5,289 bases of DNA, from positions 1 to 5,289 of the forward strand of contig CAMJMP010000077.1 of the NCBI GenBank assembly GCA_946407055.1. The letters are read 5' to 3'. This document shows positions 1 to 5,289 of the stretch, piece by piece. The first letter of the stretch is position 1. Every line of letters starts with the position of its first letter. The stretch is from an uncultured Mycoplasmatota bacterium (GTDB lineage Bacteria > Bacillota_I > Bacilli_A > RF39 > UBA660). Under the pieces are notes generated by a model. The model had not been told where the DNA came from, ran no database searches, and was given only the letters and a program-made list of their open reading frames with translations. The position numbers were made by a program, and so were the translations under genes.

Positions 1-855
1 AAACTAAGCTTCTCAGAAGCCCAGGCACAGGCTATCGTTGATATGAAACTTGGTAAGTTGGCCCACCTTGAAGGAGTTGAGCTGAACAACGAAAAAACTG
101 ATCTTCTTAAAAAGGTAGCTACATTTACTAAAATACTGTCTTCTAATAAATTACAAGAAAAAGAATTTATCAAGAGATTAGATGATTTTGCTGCTAAGTA
201 TTCTTGGACTCGTAGAACTGAAGTAGTTGATGTTGATATTAAAGAAGAAAAGACTAAGGTTAAGAAACTATCTAGTTCTACTGAACAATACATGGTAGTC
301 TTAGAAGATAACCGAGATGGAATGGAAATCAAGAAAATAGCCTTGAAAGATTATAGGTCCTCAAAGAATTCTAATGTTATTTCTACCATTAAGGTTGGTT
401 CTAAAGATAAGTTTATGTTAATTTCTAATCTGGGTAATTTATATAAGTTACAGGCTAATAAAATATCTCTGAGTACAGTTAAATCATCTGGCAATTTAAT
501 CAATGATTTATTAGACTTAAAAGATAATGAGTATATAAAGACCATTCTTTCAGGAAATGAAACTGAACCATACTTATTATTAGTAACTTCAGGTGGTAAA
601 GTCAAGAAGATAGAAACTTCTGAAATATTTAAGATTAGTAAAAAATCAGGTACTTCGATTATTAAGATGAAAGATGAAGTATTAGTAGAAATATTATTAG
701 TAGATGACAACTCGATTGTAAGCTTACTTACTTCTAAGCCAAAAGAATATCAAATAAAGGTCTCTGACTTTACTGTAAAATCAAGAAAAGCTGCAGGAGT
801 TAGGGGAATAAAACTGAAGAGATACTCGTTAATATCTGCTTCATTGCTAAATTAA
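1..855 (+). CDS. Type IIA DNA topoisomerase subunit A (GyrA/ParC-like), C-terminal part; 5' end outside window
   Basis: The reading frame is open from base 1, so the gene starts upstream; the Met codon at 43 is internal. 284 residues are visible. Residues 5-24 (SEAQAQAIVDMKLGKLAHLE) match the conserved end of the GyrA breakage-reunion core, typically SExQAQAILDMRLxRLTGLE. A helical stretch follows, then YSWTRRTEVV (68-77), the counterpart of the conserved ARRTEL. Residues ~95-280 look like GyrA C-terminal beta-pinwheel blades: repeated strands such as KFMLISNLGNLYKL (137-150) and YLLLVTSGGKVKKIE (191-205), ending in RKAAGVRGIKLK (262-273), close to GyrA's TARGVRGIKL. The family cuts and reseals both DNA strands, working with an ATPase B subunit that is not in this window; the catalytic tyrosine would lie upstream. 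The protein stops soon after GVRGIKL, so the pinwheel seems to have fewer blades than the usual six, and I see no GyrA box (QRRGGKG). Gyrase and topoisomerase IV activity cannot be told apart here. Family assignment is firm; phage origin is inferred from the neighbours. Confidence 0.9.
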   Translation, partial: KLSFSEAQAQAIVDMKLGKLAHLEGVELNNEKTDLLKKVATFTKILSSNKLQEKEFIKRLDDFAAKYSWTRRTEVVDVDIKEEKTKVKKLSSSTEQYMVVLEDNRDGMEIKKIALKDYRSSKNSNVISTIKVGSKDKFMLISNLGNLYKLQANKISLSTVKSSGNLINDLLDLKDNEYIKTILSGNETEPYLLLVTSGGKVKKIETSEIFKISKKSGTSIIKMKDEVLVEILLVDDNSIVSLLTSKPKEYQIKVSDFTVKSRKAAGVRGIKLKRYSLISASLLN

Positions 856-869
856 ATATAATGAATATG

Positions 870-875
870 AGAGGA
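870..875 (+). promoter_or_regulatory. Ribosome-binding site for the 366-residue protein
   Basis: AGAGGA lies 7 nt before the ATG at 883, a good Shine-Dalgarno match at normal spacing. It supports that start and shows the gene is translated independently, 27 nt after the topoisomerase stop codon. Confidence 0.75.
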
Positions 876-882
876 AATAAAA

Positions 883-1983
883 ATGAATAATTATTATAAA
901 TCTTACTCTGAATTAAAGAGGTTGTCTCAGCTAGAAGATTCTGGAAATAGATTAACTGAAGAAATTATTTTACCAAGTGTTATTAGTTCACCCTATGAAA
1001 AAAAGGCCAGAGTCCTTTCAAATGGGTATAAGTACACTTTAGATCCTTTAAATTCTAGCGATATCAATAAACTAGTAACTAGATTTAAAAATAAAATTAG
1101 AGAGTTTTCCAGAGATCCAGAAAAAACAACTGAAGAAAAGGTTGCTGAATTGCGTAGAATAATTAATTCTCCATTAGATTCTAATTCTCCAGGTAGTACT
1201 CCAGCAGGGAAATTCTACCATAATGCATTAAGTAGTTTTGGTGGATATCCTGGAGGAGTAAATAGTCATTTATTCATCTCACCGGGAGATTATCCTGAAT
1301 TTGATAAGTATTTTTTAAGTTTAATTAGAGACGCTATTAAAAAATTAGAAAATAATCAAATTAATCCAGTTACTGCTAAATTTACATTAACTCCAGAAGA
1401 AGAAGCTACTTCAAACAGGCTTATTTCCTATTTTGAGAAGAATGGATTTACTAATGTTTTAGGGCCTATTAAATCAAAAAAGCATCCTGGTTTCTATATT
1501 TATACGGCCAGGAAAGATATTGATAAAGATATTTTAGATTATGGAAAAGAAGATTATTTTGAAATTGGTAATAATTTTGAATTAATTAGTTCAGGTGATA
1601 AACTAGATTATAGGAGTTTAGTTTACATAAAAGAAATAGCTGATATTTTAGGAGTTAAGCCATTTGCTATGACTGATGACTGGCAGCCATTAATTTCAAC
1701 TGATGCTGACTCATTGGATATTGATACACCTAATAGAAGTTATTTTACTATTAGAGTTGAAGCTCCTTTAACAGCTGATGGTGTTTCACAAATTACCAAA
1801 TCGTTAAAGAAAAATATTGAAGATTATGAAGAACCATTGGGTGATTTTAAAATTAAAAAGACAGACTATTATGATTACTTAAAGTATAAGGATAATCTTA
1901 GTAAAGAAAATAACGGTCAATACATTTCTTCCTCGGATTTTACCCCAATGGATTATATGAGAGAAAAAGAAAACAATAAATAA
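883..1983 (+). CDS. Uncharacterised phage protein, 366 residues
   Basis: I do not recognise this protein. The ATG has a strong Shine-Dalgarno sequence and the frame is open for 366 codons to TAA, so it is a real gene. There is no signal peptide and no membrane segment. The composition is charged, Asp/Lys/Tyr-rich, with no cysteine and a single Trp (267). Residues 60-95 look helical. Residues 104-135 form a Gly/Pro/Ser-rich stretch (SSFGGYPGGVNSHLF, 117-131) that looks like a conserved loop core. Residues ~165-210 read as helix then strand (LISYFEKNGFTNVLGPI, 180-196, then GFYIYTARK, 203-211). Residues 285-328 suggest a strand-helix-strand unit (YFTIRVEAP, a helix, then GDFKIKKTD). The last ~35 residues are polar and probably flexible. 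It sits between a topoisomerase gene and the multidomain enzyme gene in one apparent transcription unit. A soluble cytoplasmic or virion protein is possible; I assign no function. Confidence 0.85.
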   Translation: MNNYYKSYSELKRLSQLEDSGNRLTEEIILPSVISSPYEKKARVLSNGYKYTLDPLNSSDINKLVTRFKNKIREFSRDPEKTTEEKVAELRRIINSPLDSNSPGSTPAGKFYHNALSSFGGYPGGVNSHLFISPGDYPEFDKYFLSLIRDAIKKLENNQINPVTAKFTLTPEEEATSNRLISYFEKNGFTNVLGPIKSKKHPGFYIYTARKDIDKDILDYGKEDYFEIGNNFELISSGDKLDYRSLVYIKEIADILGVKPFAMTDDWQPLISTDADSLDIDTPNRSYFTIRVEAPLTADGVSQITKSLKKNIEDYEEPLGDFKIKKTDYYDYLKYKDNLSKENNGQYISSSDFTPMDYMREKENNK

Positions 1984-1990
1984 TAGAATA

Positions 1991-2004
1991 AAGGATATAG
2001 GTGA
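1991..2004 (+). promoter_or_regulatory. Ribosome-binding site for the 26-codon mini-gene
   Basis: AGGTGA (1999-2004) lies 5 nt before the ATG at 2010, with a second purine box, AAGGA, at 1991-1995. This lies in a gap of only 26 nt after the previous stop codon and is the main reason for believing the tiny ORF downstream is translated. Confidence 0.6.
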
Positions 2005-2009
2005 TATAG

Positions 2010-2090
2010 ATGAAAACAACTAGAGAAGAATACAATAAGGCTCTAGCTGAATTTAATGCTAAGTATGTTAATACTGACAAAGATTTTTAG
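2010..2090 (+). CDS. Small ORF, 26 residues (possible leader or translational-coupling peptide)
   Basis: ATG at 2010 to TAG at 2088-2090 encodes 26 residues (MKTTREEYNKALAEFNAKY, then VNTDKDF). The peptide is charged, and positions 4-18 would form an amphipathic helix; it has no membrane segment. It starts behind a good Shine-Dalgarno box and fills almost all of the space between two large genes. Its stop codon overlaps the AGAGGG box (2089-2094) that serves the next gene, so ribosomes finishing here would be placed to restart at 2102. It could be a functional small phage protein, a coupling leader, or the decayed end of a larger gene. No family is recognised. The evidence is positional, not homology-based. 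Confidence 0.55.
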   Translation: MKTTREEYNKALAEFNAKYVNTDKDF

Positions 2091-2094
2091 AGGG
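2089..2094 (+). promoter_or_regulatory. Ribosome-binding site for the 955-residue protein, overlapping the mini-gene stop
   Basis: AGAGGG lies 7 nt before the ATG at 2102 and fixes that start. Its first two bases are the last two of the upstream TAG stop, an arrangement that favours translational coupling. Confidence 0.7.
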
Positions 2095-2101
2095 TTAATA
2101 T

Positions 2102-4969
2102 ATGCCATTTGTTAAACGTTTAAATACTCATCAGACTCACTTTGAAGACTTAGTATTATTGGGTCCTGATGGGCTAGAAGAATTAAATGATAAGATTGAA
2201 GGTACGATTGATACCTTAGAAAACGAGAGTGGTAGATTAAATCTTACCACTAAGATTGATGGGGCTCCTGCGATGATTTGTTGGAGTTCATATCCAGGTT
2301 ACCCAGATAACTCAATAGCTTTAAAGGGGTTCATTTCTGGGCCACAGAATGCTATCTCTTCTCCAGATCAGGTAGATGCTAAATATGGTGATAGACCAGG
2401 TATGTCTCAAATGTTGAAATATGGTCTAGAGTTAGCTAAACATATTCCAGCAGGAGAAGCTTGGCAAGGTGATTGTTTATTTGTTAGTGATACCAAAAGA
2501 GAAGAAGAAATTAATGGGAAAGATTATATCACTTTCCAGCCAAACAAAATAATTTATGCTTTCTCTGAGGACAATCCTGGATATGAAAAAGTAAAGAATG
2601 CTGATTTTGGAATTGCTTTCCATACTATATATACTGGGGAAGACAAAAAGCAATCTTTTAAAGTAGACGCCTCAAAGTTAAATGTACCAAGTAACATTTA
2701 TATTATGTCTCCTTCTTTAAATAAGCCTACTGATAAAAAGGTATTTAGTCTTGATAAAGTTAAAAGTCAGTTTGATAAGTTAGAAAATCTTGAACAGAAG
2801 TTATTATCTAATTTTGACTATGAAGACTTAGTTAATAACAGAGTGTTCATGAATTATTGGAATACCTTTGAAAATGCTAATTTAGCAGATAAGAAGGCTG
2901 TGACTATTAATGAAAATAACTTTATTAATGACCTCAAAGAGTATATTAAAGCTAAGAGGACTAAAGAGTATGAAACACAAGTAGGTAAACTAAAGACTGA
3001 TGCTGGAAAAGAAAAAGCTAAGACTAAATACGAGCAAGATCTTGTAGACTTACAGGAATTAGTAGAGACTAATAAGGAATTACTTACTACACTAGTACAG
3101 ACTCTTAATTGTGCTGCTACTATAAAGATGTTATTATGGCAAGGATTTAAACAGACACAATTTGATTACAATACTTTCTATCGTTCTAGAACTAAAGGTT
3201 ATATTCCAGGTGAGATGGAAGGTGTAGCTATGAGTGACCAAGATGGTAATATTGTTAAGATTGTTGACCGTAGTACTTTTAGTTCTTACAATAGAGACCC
3301 TGATATTATGTCAGGGTTTGAACATCCAGAAAATCTTACCGAAGAGCAACAGTGTTTCGTTGAAGAATATAATAATGAATTGACTGAATGTGGTCCTAAA
3401 CAGCTTTGGGAAAGATTCGGTAAATTATTAGAGTCAGATCAGAAAACAGCTGTTGTAGCTTTTGGTAGGATGAATCCTCCGACAATTGGTCACCAGAAAT
3501 TAGTAGATAAGATGGCATCACTAGCTCAAGGAGAAAAGGCAAAGCTATTCTTAAGTCATACACAGGATAAGAAGAAAAACCCATTATCATATGAACAGAA
3601 GATTAGATACGCTAAGGAGGCTTTTGAACCAAAAATTGATGTGGTTGACTCTCCTGCTAGAACAGTTATTGAGGTATTAGCTGATTTATATTCTCAGGGT
3701 TATACAGATATTATCTATGTTGGTGGAGAAGACCGTATTGGTGGAGCTGAAGATATTTCAAGCTTAATTTTAAGATATAATGGCCAGCCTACAAAAGACG
3801 GTAAAATTATTTATGACTTTAACTCAATCGACTTTGAATCAGCTGGTGCAAGAAATGATGCCTCAGATGATTTATCAGAAAAGGCTTCCGCTTCACTGGC
3901 GAGAAGATATGCTACTGAAAATGATTTTGATTCATTTAAAGAAATAGTACCATTCGATGAAGATATATCTAAAGAATTATTTGATAAAGTAAAAAGTGGA
4001 TTAGGGATAAATGAAGAAATGAAAATATTAAAAGAAGATGAAAATAAAGAAAAAGTATTTGACTCAACGAGAGATTTAACTGGGATTAAATCTATCAGTG
4101 GTGTTTATCAATTAATAATCGATGAGCTTAAGGATAGCGTTGATGAAAACACAATGCATACCATTAAGGGTGTAATTAAAGATATTGAAGATTTAACTAA
4201 CTCTCTAGATATAAATACTATAAATAAATTAAATCAAAGACTACAAAGTAGTGATGCTGGCTTAACTGCTAATCAATTTATTAAGATTTTTAATCCATCT
4301 ACTAAAGATTTAGATAATTTATTAAAGAATGATGGAATAAAGATGTCTAGTGAAACTGATTTAAGTAGTTTAGGCCTGTCGCCTGAATTTATTGAAGAAT
4401 TAATTAAATTTAAAGGCGGGGATAAGAAATCTACTACAAATGTTGGACCTTATGAATTTGCTATGGCCATTTTATATAAGGGTGGTTCTATGAAAGTAAC
4501 TGGTGGTAATGCTGGTGATATTAGCATTGAAGGTAAAAATGTTGAGGTAAAGGGAGTTAATAACCCTGCAGCCGTTGGAGTTGATATTGGCGGTAACATG
4601 GAAATCATTGGTGCCTTTGATGATTATGTATTTAATGAATTAGAAAATGGCCAAAAGAATAAAACAAGATACTCAGTCTATTCTACTACTTATCATAAAG
4701 ATATAGACAAGAGTACTTTACCAAAGGCTTTACAAGATGTAGTTGGAAGTAACGGTAATATTTCATTCGAAAGTTTATTCAATTCAGTATTCACTAAAGT
4801 AGTTGAAAATTACGCTAATAGATTTGATTATCTAGCTGTATGTAAAAAATATAAAGTAGATTTAATTCCAAGTAATGAGGTATCTAAAACCTTACTTGAT
4901 AGTAGTAAATACAGTATAGTATTTGCAGACTATGTATTTGGCAGATGTTTTAAGATAAAGAAAAAATAA
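2102..4969 (+). CDS. Three-module phage protein: ligase-like nucleotidyltransferase + HxGH nucleotidyltransferase + PD-(D/E)XK-like domain
   Basis: Seen: 955 residues, start fixed by AGAGGG. Module 1 (~1-430) begins HQTHFEDLVLLGPDG and has LTTKIDGAPA (48-57), a KxDG motif I whose Lys51 would carry the nucleotide. Next come EAWQGDCLF (119-127), ITFQPNKIIYAF (143-154) and FGIAFHTIYTG (169-179), then MEGVAMSDQDGNIVKIVDR (372-390), which resembles motifs IV and V. A charged, Lys-rich helical insert (~205-345) separates these. Module 2 (~446-620) has FGRMNPPTIGH (454-464), SHTQDKKKNPLSYEQKI (485-501), YVGGEDRI (539-546) and SASLARR (596-602): the HxGH nucleotidyltransferase fold of NMN adenylyltransferases and cytidylyltransferases. 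Module 3 (~755-955) has GPYEFAMAILYKGG (782-795) and GDISIEGKNVEVKG (805-818), giving E785, D806, E815 and K817 of a PD-(D/E)XK-like site. A helical linker (~625-750) precedes it.
Known: modules 1 and 2 resemble proteins of T4-like and marine phages, often labelled cytidylyltransferase or unknown function (module 1 possibly DUF6267).
Inferred: nucleic-acid end processing or repair, or nucleotide/NAD metabolism. There are no signal or membrane segments, so it is cytoplasmic or packaged. Module 2 is the surest, module 3 the least sure. Confidence 0.85.
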   Translation: MPFVKRLNTHQTHFEDLVLLGPDGLEELNDKIEGTIDTLENESGRLNLTTKIDGAPAMICWSSYPGYPDNSIALKGFISGPQNAISSPDQVDAKYGDRPGMSQMLKYGLELAKHIPAGEAWQGDCLFVSDTKREEEINGKDYITFQPNKIIYAFSEDNPGYEKVKNADFGIAFHTIYTGEDKKQSFKVDASKLNVPSNIYIMSPSLNKPTDKKVFSLDKVKSQFDKLENLEQKLLSNFDYEDLVNNRVFMNYWNTFENANLADKKAVTINENNFINDLKEYIKAKRTKEYETQVGKLKTDAGKEKAKTKYEQDLVDLQELVETNKELLTTLVQTLNCAATIKMLLWQGFKQTQFDYNTFYRSRTKGYIPGEMEGVAMSDQDGNIVKIVDRSTFSSYNRDPDIMSGFEHPENLTEEQQCFVEEYNNELTECGPKQLWERFGKLLESDQKTAVVAFGRMNPPTIGHQKLVDKMASLAQGEKAKLFLSHTQDKKKNPLSYEQKIRYAKEAFEPKIDVVDSPARTVIEVLADLYSQGYTDIIYVGGEDRIGGAEDISSLILRYNGQPTKDGKIIYDFNSIDFESAGARNDASDDLSEKASASLARRYATENDFDSFKEIVPFDEDISKELFDKVKSGLGINEEMKILKEDENKEKVFDSTRDLTGIKSISGVYQLIIDELKDSVDENTMHTIKGVIKDIEDLTNSLDINTINKLNQRLQSSDAGLTANQFIKIFNPSTKDLDNLLKNDGIKMSSETDLSSLGLSPEFIEELIKFKGGDKKSTTNVGPYEFAMAILYKGGSMKVTGGNAGDISIEGKNVEVKGVNNPAAVGVDIGGNMEIIGAFDDYVFNELENGQKNKTRYSVYSTTYHKDIDKSTLPKALQDVVGSNGNISFESLFNSVFTKVVENYANRFDYLAVCKKYKVDLIPSNEVSKTLLDSSKYSIVFADYVFGRCFKIKKK

Positions 4970-4971
4970 TA

Positions 4972-4998
4972 TTTGTTCTTTTAGACTAAAAGAACAAA
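4972..4998 (+). terminator. Perfect inverted repeat/hairpin after the large gene; possible terminator or mRNA-end element
   Basis: TTTGTTCTTTTAG is followed by one A and then its exact reverse complement CTAAAAGAACAAA. In RNA this gives an 11-bp stem with a 5-nt AGACU loop, starting 3 bases after the stop codon of the 955-residue protein. On the plus strand no U-run follows (GAATATCGG comes next), so it is not a canonical intrinsic terminator in that direction. On the minus strand it would be followed by TATTATTTTTT, which fits better, but no minus-strand gene is seen. It may act as a weak terminator, a transcript-stabilising 3' hairpin, or a protein-binding dyad. Confidence 0.45.
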
Positions 4999-5034
4999 AG
5001 AATATCGGCTCTATATATTAAGGTTTATTAAAAA

Positions 5035-5238
5035 ATGGAAAAAGAATATTATGTAGTACAAAGATGGTGGTCAAATAATTGGGGAAGAAATGTTGTTGAA
5101 CTTGTAGGTTATTTTCATGCCACTGAAGAAGAAATTAAAAATCTAGTAGAGATATTATCTAATAGTTTAGAAAATAAACAGAAGAAATATTCTGGATATA
5201 CTTATAAAAAGATCTCTGATATTTCTAAAGAGCTTTAG
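5035..5238 (+). CDS. Small uncharacterised phage protein, 67 residues, Trp/Tyr-rich
   Basis: ATG at 5035 to TAG at 5236-5238. AAGG at 5020-5023 is a usable but distant Shine-Dalgarno match (11 nt spacing). The protein has two parts: an aromatic N-terminal segment, YYVVQRWWSNNWGRNVVELV (5-24), with three Trp, that reads as beta strands around a turn, then a helix (TEEEIKNLVEILSNSLENKQ, 30-49) and a short basic Tyr-rich end (YSGYTYKKI). This beta-beta-alpha-like layout would suit a small binding protein or inhibitor, but I recognise no family and assign no function. There is no signal peptide, membrane helix or cysteine. It follows the hairpin and a 65-nt gap, so it may be transcribed separately or by read-through. 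Confidence 0.7.
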   Translation: MEKEYYVVQRWWSNNWGRNVVELVGYFHATEEEIKNLVEILSNSLENKQKKYSGYTYKKISDISKEL

Positions 5239-5263
5239 ATTTTTGCTAAATTAAATGTATAAT
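5235..5263 (+). promoter_or_regulatory. Weak sigma70-like promoter candidate at the window end
   Basis: A perfect TATAAT (5258-5263), directly preceded by TG, lies 17 nt after TTAGAT (5235-5240), which shares only three bases with TTGACA. It stands in the non-coding tail after the 67-residue gene and could drive a gene just beyond the window. In DNA this A+T-rich, TATAAT boxes arise often by chance. The rest of the tail to 5289 holds only a short GTATA-TTT-TATAC dyad (5273-5285). Confidence 0.25.
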
Positions 5264-5289
5264 ATATTGCAGGTATATTTTATACAAAG

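Noticed and set aside
677..706. Short local repeat, ATTAGTAGA occurring twice
   Set aside because: It encodes a Val/Leu-rich beta strand in the topoisomerase pinwheel; codon bias explains the similarity.
351..710. 119-residue minus-strand ORF
   Set aside because: It lies wholly inside the well-supported topoisomerase reading frame and its translation looks like a low-complexity hydrophobic shadow.
857..862. TATAAT box just after the topoisomerase gene
   Set aside because: No -35-like hexamer at 16-18 nt spacing and no TG extension; likely chance in A+T-rich DNA.
3396..3590. 64-residue minus-strand ORF
   Set aside because: It lies opposite the HxGH motif region of the large gene, where the plus-strand frame is clearly coding.
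4210..4226. Two exact TATAAATA boxes (4210-4217, 4219-4226) matching the T4 late-promoter consensus
   Set aside because: They lie inside the coding sequence (residues ~704-709), more than 800 bases before the next gene. In DNA this A+T-rich about one such 8-mer per strand is expected in a window of this size.
5255..5289. ATG opening a frame to the window end (MYNILQVYFIQ)
   Set aside because: No Shine-Dalgarno sequence upstream, it overlaps the promoter-like box, and only 11 codons are visible.
1..5289. CRISPR arrays, tRNA genes, insertion sequences, stop-codon reassignment
   Set aside because: No regularly spaced repeats, no tRNA cloverleaf noticed, no transposase or terminal repeats, and both TAA and TAG terminate frames at sensible gene ends.

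Overview
The window looks like part of an A+T-rich tailed-phage genome (Caudoviricetes), probably a T4-like or larger myovirus. This rests on four things. All genes lie on the plus strand and are tightly packed, mostly with good Shine-Dalgarno sequences. A type IIA topoisomerase A-subunit gene sits next to uncharacterised genes. The large gene contains a phage-type HxGH nucleotidyltransferase domain that I know mainly from T4-like phages. Very small ORFs sit between larger ones. I cannot name the host. TAA and TAG both act as ordinary stops, so I see no sign of an altered genetic code.

Layout: (1) 1-855, the 3' end of a GyrA/ParC-like topoisomerase subunit gene that begins upstream of the window. 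(2) 883-1983, a 366-residue protein I do not recognise. (3) 2010-2090, a 26-codon mini-gene with its own Shine-Dalgarno sequence, whose stop codon overlaps the ribosome-binding site of the next gene. (4) 2102-4969, a 955-residue multidomain protein and the most interesting object here. (5) 4972-4998, a perfect inverted repeat that can form a hairpin after the large gene. (6) 5035-5238, a 67-residue Trp/Tyr-rich small protein. (7) 5239-5289, an A+T-rich tail with a weak promoter-like box and no supported gene. Genes 1 to 4 are separated by only 11-27 nt and are probably co-transcribed; the hairpin and a 65-nt gap set off the last gene.

The 955-residue protein appears to join three enzyme-like modules. 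The N-terminal part carries a KxDG motif and an EGV...K motif pair, as in the covalent nucleotidyltransferases (DNA/RNA ligases and capping enzymes). The middle part is an HxGH-type nucleotidyltransferase (TIGH plus SASxxR, the NMN adenylyltransferase/cytidylyltransferase fold). The C-terminal part has an E...D...ExK pattern typical of PD-(D/E)XK nuclease folds. The chemistry suggests nucleic-acid end processing or repair, or a link to nucleotide or NAD metabolism, but the substrate cannot be read from the sequence. The neighbouring topoisomerase is consistent with a DNA-metabolism region, which is inference only.
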